Positions 28,109 through 35,402 of a stretch of DNA of 64,000 nt are shown here, in pieces. Position numbers and translations under genes: made by a program. The notes under the pieces are model-generated. The model was given only the letters and a program-made list of their open reading frames with translations. It was not told where the DNA came from and did not search any database. Every line of letters starts with the position of its first letter. Position 1 is the first letter of the stretch. Origin of the DNA: Bordetella sp. 02P26C-1 (GTDB lineage Bacteria; Pseudomonadota; Gammaproteobacteria; Burkholderiales; Burkholderiaceae_B); assembly GCF_009763255.1 (NCBI RefSeq), contig NZ_WSJB01000005.1:124001-188000 (forward strand). The letters run 5' to 3'.

Positions 28109-28878
28109 GTATCAAAGCGATGAATTGGGGCTGGACTTTAAGCTTGGAGCCCACGGCCAAAGTCATCCTGCTCGCATTGGCGGATTCCGCCGATGATCAG
28201 GGTCAGAGCTGGCTGAAAGTCAAAACAATCGCTGCCAAGTGCAACTTGTCGGAACGTACCATACGACGATGGATCAACAAGTTCGTGCAGATCAATTTGC
28301 TCGAGGTCACAAAACGATTCGATCCCAATGGACGACAGACCTCCAATGTCTACCAATTGGCTGTGGATAAGTACCCTGACAATCTGTCATCCCTGACAGA
28401 GCCATGTCAGCCCCCCTCTGCCACAGAAGTCACCCCCGCTATGACAAAGTCATGTCCAGGGGAGCTGGACACAGCAGTGTCAGACCTTGAACCACCAGTA
28501 AACCCATCATTTAAATCACCACCACAACCGACGTTTGCGTTGAGTTTTCCTCGTGGTCTGAGCGAGGCCGAAGTTCTAGCAATCAAGGAAGTTATTCCTA
28601 GCCACCCGAGCTCGCAAGTGCTGCTCGATGAGCTTCAAGGGGCGATGAATGCTGGTGTCATTCGATCATCCCGCGTATCGTGGTTTCGAGCGATCCTCAA
28701 GAAAAGCCGTGCAGGTAGTTTTTATCCCACGTATGCCCAGAACGTCGCGGCGAATAGTTCGAGGCAAGCTATGCCTCAGAATGAGGTGCAACCACAAGCC
28801 ACCAGTAAAGCAGAGGGAAGGAGGCGCCTGGAAGAACTGAAGCTCATGCTATTACCTCCGACACGAAAGCAAGCCTAA
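28105..28878 (+). CDS. HTH_36-type replication-initiator-like protein
   Basis: A 257-residue protein with an N-terminal winged helix of the HTH_36 type (residues 10-75: LEPTAKVILLALADSADDQG, WLKVKTIAAKCNLSERTIRR). Similar domains open phage O-type and plasmid replication proteins. A Pro/Ser/Thr-rich linker (about 90-145) leads to a C-terminal module (LSEAEVLAIKEVIPSHPSSQ; VSWFRAILKKSRAGSF) seen in phage and plasmid replication proteins. The position downstream of iteron-like repeats suggests a former plasmid origin. It could also be only a transcriptional regulator. Confidence 0.65.
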   Translation: MSIKAMNWGWTLSLEPTAKVILLALADSADDQGQSWLKVKTIAAKCNLSERTIRRWINKFVQINLLEVTKRFDPNGRQTSNVYQLAVDKYPDNLSSLTEPCQPPSATEVTPAMTKSCPGELDTAVSDLEPPVNPSFKSPPQPTFALSFPRGLSEAEVLAIKEVIPSHPSSQVLLDELQGAMNAGVIRSSRVSWFRAILKKSRAGSFYPTYAQNVAANSSRQAMPQNEVQPQATSKAEGRRRLEELKLMLLPPTRKQA

Positions 28879-28981
28879 AGCACTCAGGGGATGACAAGCC
28901 TGGACCACGCTCGATGGATGGGCTGCTTCGTCCCACGTACCGCTTAAAAATTCACTGCTAATCAATCGCAAGGAAACACGC

Positions 28982-29236
28982 ATGGATAACGTCGAAAAAA
29001 CTTACCGCGAAAAAGTTCAACACCTACGAGGCATCCTGATAGAGGATCTGATTCAATTCTCAAATAAAAATCCTGGCATACCTGCTCAAATACTAATGGC
29101 AGGTCTGGGCGAACTCTTGATACAGTATTCAGTTGACCAAGTCGGAGTCCCTAAGACACAAACCTTCTTGGATCATCTGAAAGAGGCAGTGGAGCGCTTC
29201 GGCGCCGAAATCGACGGTCGTCAGAATTCCATATAG
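28982..29236 (+). CDS. Small hypothetical protein
   Basis: An 84-residue acidic, helical protein (MDNVEKTYREKVQHLRGILI...) preceded by AAGGAA. It has no recognised domain. It sits between the replication-like gene and the relaxase, in the same direction as the former, and is probably part of the plasmid-derived backbone. Confidence 0.55.
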   Translation: MDNVEKTYREKVQHLRGILIEDLIQFSNKNPGIPAQILMAGLGELLIQYSVDQVGVPKTQTFLDHLKEAVERFGAEIDGRQNSI

Positions 29237-29288
29237 ACCACACCAGACGCCCATTCCAAGCTCCCTAAACTCGTGCATGGGGAATGCT

Positions 29289-29600
29289 ATGACCAAAAGA
29301 ACCAGCAGCATCGATAGTTTTTTGGGGATTCTCAAGGGAAAAACAACGACAGTCGCGACCATTGAGGAAATGAACCAGGCAGCTTCTGCTGGCTGGGCAA
29401 GTGAAGCGGAATACGAGGATCAACCCACATCCCCCGAACGCTTCACACCTTACGACCCTGCCAACTCATTGACCACAGAGGAGGACATAGCGGTTTTCCT
29501 CGCAGATGCTACGGAAACCGGCAACACTCAATATATAGCCCTTGCTCGAAAAATAGCGGCACGTGCCAGATTTAAAAACAAGCAGCGAGATAGGTATTGA
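29289..29600 (+). CDS. Small protein with an antidote-like segment
   Basis: A 103-residue protein from the ATG at 29289 (an ATG at 29277 is also in frame). The C-terminal half, TPYDPANSLTTEEDIAVFLA followed by DATETGNTQYIALARKIAAR, resembles the first half of chromosomal addiction-module antidotes (HigA-like, PFDAAEYL..EDIAAYL pattern). The DNA-binding helix-turn-helix that should follow is missing and replaced by a basic tail. No toxin gene is adjacent. It may be a truncated antitoxin or an unrelated plasmid gene. It converges on the relaxase gene with a 7-bp gap. Confidence 0.55.
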   Translation: MTKRTSSIDSFLGILKGKTTTVATIEEMNQAASAGWASEAEYEDQPTSPERFTPYDPANSLTTEEDIAVFLADATETGNTQYIALARKIAARARFKNKQRDRY

Positions 29601-29607
29601 ATTGGGC

Positions 29608-32457
29608 TCAACGCTCCATAGATGCTTTCGCGCTTTCCTTATCCTGTTGAGGTGCACGAGGACTCCACAACGAATCTGAACTTCCACGCACGAGATCTAA
29701 TGCTGCATACTTCGCATTTGCACGCATGATCGCTGTCGGCAGGTTCTCCCGGTCATTCGTGAAAATCCGGCTCTGAAATCGAGCACGAGAGATAGCGACA
29801 TAGTAGGCATCCTTGGCAGTCGTACGACTCTCGGTATTAAGGTCAATCAAAACACGATCAGCCGTCAAACCCTGGCTGCTATGAGCCGTCGTTGCATATG
29901 CGTGAGACAAGTGCAGCGGTCTATCCGTAGTCAGATCCACACGGCGCGTATCGCTGACCAGTGTCACCGTCCCCGCATTAACGTTTTCAACCTTGAAACG
30001 ATCACCATTGGCTAGGTCTAAAGAGGCGTCATTACGTGTGATCCTCACGACATCACCACGCGACAACTCGGTCCTATCCAATTCGTAGACTGAAATTTTG
30101 CTATGTGTCAGAGGGTTGAACCGTATCACCTCATGAGACCGCTCTGAGCGAACGGTGAGGCGGTTCCCCGGGCCCGTGTCCTCCACCCGATACAGCTCGC
30201 CACGTTGCAACCCAGACCTCTGGTAATCCTTTTCAGGTTGAATCAGATCCCCTACCTGATAGTTCTTGGAAAATCGGCGCTCGGCCTGAGTAGTGTCGCG
30301 CCGAATGAGCGTATCAACTTCCTTACCCCGGCCTGCCGTACCTATGTTTTCGCGCACAATCTTGTTGATTTCGCGCCGAGCCTCATTAGTACCGGAAACA
30401 ATGATCGTTTCATTACGATCCTTCGGCTCGAGTTCGGTGTACGCAGAGGCGATGGCTGCACGGCGTTCGAAATGATCTTTGATCTCGATAATATCTGCGA
30501 TTCGGGAGAGCGAGCTCGACGTATCGCCCTTGGCTGCCAGTTCAACGGCTTTTCTCAGCATGGGGTCCCTTTGACGCTGGATTTCGTCCATATGGGCGGT
30601 TTTCATTCCTGCCGCCTGTAACTGGTCGAATGGTCGTCCGGCTTCAATCGCTTTCGTCTGTGCCGTATCACCCATGAGCACCACGCGTGCACCTGCCTTT
30701 TCGGCGAGCCTCAAGGCTTGCTCCATCTGGCGGGTTGGGACCACACCCGCCTCGTCGATCACCAGTACGGTTTTTGCGTCAATGTCTTTATCCTTGGCCC
30801 GTAGGAACGACGCGAGCGTGTTTGCCTGCACACCGAGTTCTTGCAAGGCTTTGACCTGACTCCCGTAGGGAGCCAAAGCGCGCACGGCGTAGCCTTGCCC
30901 TTCGATCATGCCTTTCGCCGTCTCGAGCATGTGGCTTTTGCCGACGCCAGCAAACCCCTGTACGCCGATAACCCGATTGTCGCTCGATACCATCAGTTCG
31001 GCGGCTTGGCGCTGCCCGGTATTTAGGTTGGTTTTGGCCAGTTGTGCACTGGCGATCTCGGAGGGCATGATGGCAGCGACAGCCCCACGCCCATCCCGCT
31101 CGATATGCAAGATGTGCTTCTCTCGCTCTAGTGCGGTTTGCGTCGTGTATCGAGCTTCGCTCGCGACAAGGCCTCCATGCAAGATCGCCGTATCGACACG
31201 GTCACGAGCAGCGATGCTCTGGACTCCCTTGGCCTCAATCCGGGCAATCCACTCTGCTCGCGTCTGACCTTGTGCATCGCCCTGCCCAGTCTGTCCTGCG
31301 GGCCGGTATAGGGGCTGTTCCTGAACAAGATAGCCGGATGCTGTCTGCGTCGCGATTTCCCTTTGGATGTCCGCAAGTTGAGCACCGCCTATAGCGTGCT
31401 TCATGGCCGTATCTATTAGTTCGCGGCTCCCCATGACTGCCTGGCGTTCGGTCAAATGATTGACGGCGTAACGCACGGCCCGTTTTGCAGCTTCATCAGC
31501 GGGAACAAATGCTCGCCGATCAGCCGCCCCTAATTCGGTGCGGCCACGTTCGGGTCCTGCTCCTGACCACTCCCGGCGGTGAAAATCGATTCCTAAATCC
31601 TTTGCTTTCTCCTTCCATTCGGTACGAAGCGCTTCGCGCTCTGCCATCATTTTTTTAGGCCGCGTCTGCATGGCAGCCTGCTGTTTCTCAATAGCACTGG
31701 CCGTCTCACGAGTTAACCCCTTCGCCGCCAATCTTTCCTTGATTTGTTCACTACGCTGGCTGAAGCCTTCAATTTGACTCCGTTCGATGTGGGCCAGTTC
31801 GAAATTGCCGCCTCGTTCAAAGCGCAAGCGGTAACCGAGCTTCTGCAGTGCTTCTGCCAACTCATTGTTATAAACAGAGCCGAGATAGCGTGTCGATTTC
31901 ACAATCTGGTCATTCTTGAGCGCCCGCCACTGTCCATCCGCTCGCCGTGTCACGTTCATAATGACTGCATGGGTATGAAGCTGCGGATCACGTTCACGGC
32001 TCGTCTCATGGCGGAATTTAGCGATGACGAGATTCCCCGTTGTCTCGATTCGTGATTTTCCTTTTACCTTCTCCCGTGCCTGTGCAAGTGTTTCCGCCAC
32101 GTCCAATGTCCGGGCCACGGCCCTGTCATGAGCTTTAACGATTTCAATGTCGCCTGACACCAGCGCCTGCAGAGAAACACTTTTTGGTGCGGAAAAGGTC
32201 AGATCAATTCCTATCCGGATATTTGAGTCCTGACGCGTAGCGGCACGGCTAATGCGGACGTCTGGTGCAATCTGCCCTGCCAACAACTCTCGAAATCGCG
32301 TACGATCGATCTCACCGCGCAGACCCAATTTGGCGGCCCCCTTTCCTTGCCACTCAGACGACTCACCATCTTTTGCGTGATAGTCGTCCGCACCATCCTC
32401 GTAGTAACTGGCGGCGCGGCCGATGTCCTGCCGCGTTAGAACCTTGTGGCTGAGCAT
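29608..32457 (-). CDS. MobF-family conjugative relaxase/helicase (TrwC/TraI type)
   Basis: The relaxase nicks oriT and unwinds the transferred strand. From the ATG at 32457 the protein is 949 residues, close to R388 TrwC. In this numbering the catalytic tyrosines fall at Y18 (with Y19) and Y26 of MLSHKVLTRQDIGRAASYYE and the following DGADDYHAK, matching TrwC. The metal-binding His cluster is in HETSRERDPQLHTHAVIMN. The helicase part has Walker A GVQGFAGVGKS (about residue 500) and Walker B VLVIDEAGVVP. A TTG five codons upstream is less likely as start. An R388-like oriT lies about 1 kb upstream, with three small genes between. Confidence 0.95.
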   Translation of the reverse strand: MLSHKVLTRQDIGRAASYYEDGADDYHAKDGESSEWQGKGAAKLGLRGEIDRTRFRELLAGQIAPDVRISRAATRQDSNIRIGIDLTFSAPKSVSLQALVSGDIEIVKAHDRAVARTLDVAETLAQAREKVKGKSRIETTGNLVIAKFRHETSRERDPQLHTHAVIMNVTRRADGQWRALKNDQIVKSTRYLGSVYNNELAEALQKLGYRLRFERGGNFELAHIERSQIEGFSQRSEQIKERLAAKGLTRETASAIEKQQAAMQTRPKKMMAEREALRTEWKEKAKDLGIDFHRREWSGAGPERGRTELGAADRRAFVPADEAAKRAVRYAVNHLTERQAVMGSRELIDTAMKHAIGGAQLADIQREIATQTASGYLVQEQPLYRPAGQTGQGDAQGQTRAEWIARIEAKGVQSIAARDRVDTAILHGGLVASEARYTTQTALEREKHILHIERDGRGAVAAIMPSEIASAQLAKTNLNTGQRQAAELMVSSDNRVIGVQGFAGVGKSHMLETAKGMIEGQGYAVRALAPYGSQVKALQELGVQANTLASFLRAKDKDIDAKTVLVIDEAGVVPTRQMEQALRLAEKAGARVVLMGDTAQTKAIEAGRPFDQLQAAGMKTAHMDEIQRQRDPMLRKAVELAAKGDTSSSLSRIADIIEIKDHFERRAAIASAYTELEPKDRNETIIVSGTNEARREINKIVRENIGTAGRGKEVDTLIRRDTTQAERRFSKNYQVGDLIQPEKDYQRSGLQRGELYRVEDTGPGNRLTVRSERSHEVIRFNPLTHSKISVYELDRTELSRGDVVRITRNDASLDLANGDRFKVENVNAGTVTLVSDTRRVDLTTDRPLHLSHAYATTAHSSQGLTADRVLIDLNTESRTTAKDAYYVAISRARFQSRIFTNDRENLPTAIMRANAKYAALDLVRGSSDSLWSPRAPQQDKESAKASMER

Positions 32458-32468
32458 GACGACAATAC

Positions 32469-32744
32469 TCAATCAATTGCTTTCAACTTTCGATGCATTG
32501 GATAGACGACATGACGATATCGCCACTGAAGCCAAGAAAGTGCACCGATGACGATACCCATCAAAAGCAGCTTTCCCGACCCCATATCACCGGAAAATAT
32601 TCCCTCAAGAATCTCTCGTGCTTGCAGCAATAGTATTGCCATATAGAGGCCACCCATTACCAGGAAAAGGGCTGAGAACCCTTGTTCGGCGTTCAAGCGA
32701 AGACGCTCGGTGAAACCTATTGATTTCGAATTACGTTCGGCCAT
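32469..32744 (-). CDS. Small two-helix membrane protein in the mobilization operon
   Basis: A 91-residue protein from the ATG at 32744, behind GGAG with 6-nt spacing. It has two hydrophobic segments (about 27-46 and 56-76) and charged ends. No family is recognised. It occupies the place where the coupling protein gene (trwB) lies in R388, between the RHH accessory gene and the relaxase. It is far too short to be a coupling ATPase. Confidence 0.65.
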   Translation of the reverse strand: MAERNSKSIGFTERLRLNAEQGFSALFLVMGGLYMAILLLQAREILEGIFSGDMGSGKLLLMGIVIGALSWLQWRYRHVVYPMHRKLKAID

Positions 32745-32755
32745 ATTGCACTCCG

Positions 32756-32950
32756 TCAATTTGATTGATCCAGGCGCTTTTTCTCACGCCCGGGCTCCCA
32801 AGAAATTCCTTTCGAATTGCGATAAATGTATTCCCGGATAAGATCGCGCAAAACTTGACTGGCGATACGATCATTTGCCCTAACTGCCTCGACAAACTCT
32901 GCTTTCAACTCTCCAGAAATCACCGTTCGAATCACTGTTTGTTCAATCAA
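32756..32950 (-). CDS. Short ribbon-helix-helix-type accessory protein
   Basis: A 64-residue protein. TVIRTVISGELKAEFVEAVR followed by ANDRIASQVLRDLIREYIYR fits a CopG-like ribbon-helix-helix: a short beta-strand, then two helices. Such proteins bind oriT or act as repressors in mobilization operons. It lies 16 bp after the larger RHH gene. Confidence 0.65.
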   Translation of the reverse strand: MIEQTVIRTVISGELKAEFVEAVRANDRIASQVLRDLIREYIYRNSKGISWEPGREKKRLDQSN

Positions 32951-32966
32951 ACCATCCCTCCCCTCT

Positions 32967-33305
32967 TTAACTCGGTGTCCAGGCTTTCACACCCTGACGG
33001 TTCAGTTCCGCGTGGGTACGCTTCATCCTCTCCGGTCCCCCCAGCTCTCGCAGCAACAACACCATTTCCAGCAGCAGCGCATCGTTTACTTGCCGAGTAA
33101 TCATGACATTCGCATGTTGTCCAGACACAAGGCCTGCTCGGATTTCGCTACGCAGCGCGGTAAATTCTCCAATCAATGCATCGCCAGTTTCTAATCGTTC
33201 GCGTAGATAGGTAGCCAGCGGCTTGTTCACGCGAGCCGCCTCTTCTTCATAGGCAAGCTGCTTGGCTGGACTCAATCTGAGATGAATAGGTGTTCCTAGG
33301 GCCAT
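32967..33305 (-). CDS. TrwA-like relaxosome accessory protein (RHH)
   Basis: A 112-residue protein of the size of R388 TrwA. The N-terminus TPIHLRLSPAKQLAYEEEAA is the ribbon-helix-helix DNA-binding part. The C-terminal helical region (NVMITRQVNDALLLEMVLLL) would form the tetramer. It is the first gene after oriT and reads toward the relaxase, as trwA does. By analogy it binds oriT, stimulates nicking and represses its own operon. The TGCAYCA repeats upstream may be its binding sites. Confidence 0.78.
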   Translation of the reverse strand: MALGTPIHLRLSPAKQLAYEEEAARVNKPLATYLRERLETGDALIGEFTALRSEIRAGLVSGQHANVMITRQVNDALLLEMVLLLRELGGPERMKRTHAELNRQGVKAWTPS

Positions 33306-33419
33306 TCAGCCTCCTGTAGTGTGTGCGGTAGTGCAGAACATCACGACTTCTCTGGGGCACCGAAAAATTCTGTAGATGCAAAGCACTACGAAGAAATTTG
33401 GGGAGCTTAGATTTCCCCA

Positions 33420-33516
33420 TTAATAATCAAACAGTTATCCACACCGCAAGGTGCGTATTGTGTATAGCCTTGTTAAGGAAATTAAGGAGGCTATTGGATG
33501 GCCAAAATGGCCATCC
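33420..33516. other. oriT: Origin of transfer (oriT), R388/TrwC type
   Basis: At 33443-33454 CACC-GCAA-GGTG forms the small hairpin proximal to nic. It is followed by CGTATTGTGTATAGCC (33455-33470). R388 oriT has, by recollection, the near-identical CACCGAAAGGTGCGTATTGT followed by CTATAGCC. By analogy nic would lie between 33464 and 33465 on this strand. A TTAAGGA motif follows, as in R388. A perfect 9-bp inverted repeat (33496-33504 with 33508-33516) lies further on. The site adjoins the TrwA-like gene, the expected position. Confidence 0.85.
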
Positions 33517-33555
33517 AGAAGGTCAAAACCTATCCATCGAGCAGCGCTCGATGAC

Positions 33556-33639
33556 GATGATGCAAATATGGTGCAGGGATGGTGCAAATATGATGCAGCT
33601 TTGCGGCGGATGGTGCAGATATGATGCAATCATGGTGCA
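33556..33639. repeat. Right cluster of TGCATCA/TGCACCA repeats
   Basis: Three copies at 33556-33575, 33579-33598 and 33610-33629 plus a half-copy at 33631-33639. They use the same half-sites as the 27.7-kb cluster, mostly in the opposite orientation. They fill the space between oriT and the end of the virB6 gene, upstream of the RHH operon. Together with the left cluster they bracket the replication/mobilization module, suggesting one DNA-binding protein acts at both. Confidence 0.75.
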
Positions 33640-33640
33640 T

Positions 33641-34663
33641 TTACCGGCCCAGTTTCCCTCGCGCATAACCACCGATCTTCTTGCCTGTACCCCAGGCGCG
33701 CTTAGCACCAGCAGCACCCGCACCACTCAATAAGCGTGATGCTCCCGCTATACCTGAGCGTCCAGAGATTTGGCCATCTTTATCTTTGCGGCCAAAGCTC
33801 CCCATCGCAGACCGCAGCATGCGCATTTCCCACATATAGCCAAGACCGACTCCTCCTGCCAACCCGCCAGCAATCGACGGAAGCTGCAGCAGCAAAACTA
33901 TAGATGCAGTCGCAATAATGACAGTGCCACCCAACGCATATGCTGCGTTTGTGTGTCCATCAAGATCAAAGCTAACCATATAGCCCCCAAAGATACCCAT
34001 AATGAGCATGAGCACGATAGAGGTCAGTACAACAAGCAGACCATAATTGAGAACCTGCCCACACCACATTTCAAAGAATCGAGCCGTGGACTGCCATAGC
34101 AAAGCAAGAATAAAGAAAGGTCCTAATGCGGCCAAAACGGCCAATGCCACTTTTGCAAGAATGATGAACGAACCACCGATTGCCACAAGCACCGCTGTGG
34201 CGAGATTAATAACAATACCGAATGCGCCATAAAGCCAGCCCTCGGCACTGAACCAGCCTTGTTTCTCAAATGCCTTTGAAGCGGCATCAAGACCTGCTCC
34301 CGCAGCGTTATCGAGCATATTTCCCGCGGTGTCCGTATTACCAGGATTGGCACTGAGAGCAGTCGCCAACGCGTCTGGAGTAGATGTAATGACATCCGCT
34401 ATTTGAGTTTGATACAACCCACCCGCAGTAGCTATCGAAACGATCACGCCGATTCGAAAACAACGCCAAAGGAAATCGGGAATAGGATGATCAACCACCC
34501 CACGAATGATTGCCAGCGCATAGACGATAAACCCCAGCGCCAACCCAACCGAAATTACGGGTGTCAGGGTTGCAATAAGCTTGCTGGATATATCTGTCGC
34601 AAACATTGTCGTGGCAGCGTCGAACTTGCCAAAGAAGTTGTCGAAAATCCTGAACGCTGACAT
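33641..34663 (-). CDS. VirB6/TrbL-family type IV secretion membrane protein (TrwI/TraD-like)
   Basis: A 340-residue polytopic membrane protein with about six hydrophobic segments, the usual size of R388 TrwI and pKM101 TraD. The conserved VirB6 core is visible (KVALAVLAALGPFFILALLW, then FFEMWCGQVLNYGLLVVL). The C-terminus is a Gly/Ala/Lys-rich tail. VirB6 lines the inner-membrane channel of a T4SS and is useless alone. All other channel genes except the neighbouring exclusion gene are absent, so it is probably a relic or serves a helper system. Confidence 0.88.
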   Translation of the reverse strand: MSAFRIFDNFFGKFDAATTMFATDISSKLIATLTPVISVGLALGFIVYALAIIRGVVDHPIPDFLWRCFRIGVIVSIATAGGLYQTQIADVITSTPDALATALSANPGNTDTAGNMLDNAAGAGLDAASKAFEKQGWFSAEGWLYGAFGIVINLATAVLVAIGGSFIILAKVALAVLAALGPFFILALLWQSTARFFEMWCGQVLNYGLLVVLTSIVLMLIMGIFGGYMVSFDLDGHTNAAYALGGTVIIATASIVLLLQLPSIAGGLAGGVGLGYMWEMRMLRSAMGSFGRKDKDGQISGRSGIAGASRLLSGAGAAGAKRAWGTGKKIGGYARGKLGR

Positions 34664-34669
34664 TGATCT

Positions 34670-34957
34670 TTACCAGCCTTTCGGTATGCCTTTGTTCGTC
34701 GAACTGAAGTCCTCTTGTGCCTCAGAACGCATCGCGTTGACGCAATTTGGAGTGTGCCGTAGCTCTCCTGGGTTACTGCGGCACTCTTGAAGCTTCACGC
34801 TTCGCTCATCTTTGTGCTCGGCATAGTGCTCGACTGAGTTTGTTGCCTCGCCACACCCAACAAGCACGACAACTAGGAGGTATACCGAGATCCCCCTATT
34901 TCCAGGGCGTGTCGGTACGCCAGAACGAAAGGGTGATCTCTTCATTAGGGAGGTCAC
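34670..34957 (-). CDS. EexN-family entry-exclusion lipoprotein
   Basis: A 95-residue protein. A hydrophobic signal (ISVYLLVVVLVGCGE) carries a lipobox ending at Cys. The mature part, SVEHYAEHKDERSVKLQECR followed by SNPGELRHTPNCVNAMRSEA, shows the paired Cys pattern of EexN proteins, which block redundant entry of related plasmids. The start GTG overlaps the upstream stop by 4 bp (GTGA). In pKM101 eex also precedes the VirB6 gene, so the order is conserved. It may still let the island exclude related conjugative plasmids. Confidence 0.82.
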   Translation of the reverse strand: MTSLMKRSPFRSGVPTRPGNRGISVYLLVVVLVGCGEATNSVEHYAEHKDERSVKLQECRSNPGELRHTPNCVNAMRSEAQEDFSSTNKGIPKGW

Positions 34958-35151
34958 CCTTTCAGAATCTCAAAAATCACTGTGTTCTCCGGATCTCGTC
35001 TCGCAAGGCGACGCGCGTGCCGAAGATCTGTAAACCGAAAAGCTTCTTCAGGGCCTCCCCAATTCATACTCCCAGCGTCTTCCCCGATAAAGAATGGCGC
35101 TTGCATAAAACCCTCTGGCTGTATCCGCGCGATAACCCATTGACCTTTCAT
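34954..35151 (-). CDS. Small conserved-looking plasmid protein
   Basis: A 65-residue soluble protein (MKGQWVIARIQPEGFMQAPF...) whose ATG at 35151 follows GGAGA at a good distance. The central FRFTDLRHARRLARRDPENT suggests a compact alpha/beta fold. It is translationally coupled to EexN and heads the eex-virB6 transcript. Function is unknown. Confidence 0.6.
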   Translation of the reverse strand: MKGQWVIARIQPEGFMQAPFFIGEDAGSMNWGGPEEAFRFTDLRHARRLARRDPENTVIFEILKG

Positions 35152-35247
35152 CGTGCTCTCCAATTAATGGCTTTGTGATAGCTTTTACAATGCCACAGAG
35201 AAACAAGGAAAGTCAATTTTTTCTTTTAAAATCAATTGCTTGTCAAT

Positions 35248-35324
35248 AGCTGTAAATATTTTCTTTACAGCTACTGACACTGCCAAAATACAAAGCGCTT
35301 TTGGATTGCACAATCCAAAAGCGC
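35248..35324. other. Two perfect hairpins in A+T-rich intergenic DNA
   Basis: A 14-bp perfect inverted repeat (35295-35308 with 35311-35324, two-base loop) and a 9-bp one (AGCTGTAAA at 35248-35256 with 35264-35272) lie between the nuclease-helicase gene and the eex operon. The first may terminate the leftward defence operon, since it is followed on that strand by TTTGTATTTT. The rest of 35152-35402 is A+T-rich and should hold the eex operon promoter. A 69-codon ORF through the hairpins is not credible. Confidence 0.5.
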
Positions 35325-35402
35325 CCTCATTGTTTTCACGATTTTTATCCATAGTCACGACACCGTGAATACGGACAACAGCAGCAATACTCAATCAAAC
35401 TT

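Noticed and set aside
29608-35151. A complete conjugative element (ICE)
   Set aside because: No coupling protein, VirB4 or other T4SS ATPases are present, so self-transfer is not supported.
35185-35394. A 69-codon minus-strand ORF in the eex/helicase gap
   Set aside because: It reads straight through a 14-bp perfect hairpin and has no RBS or family match.
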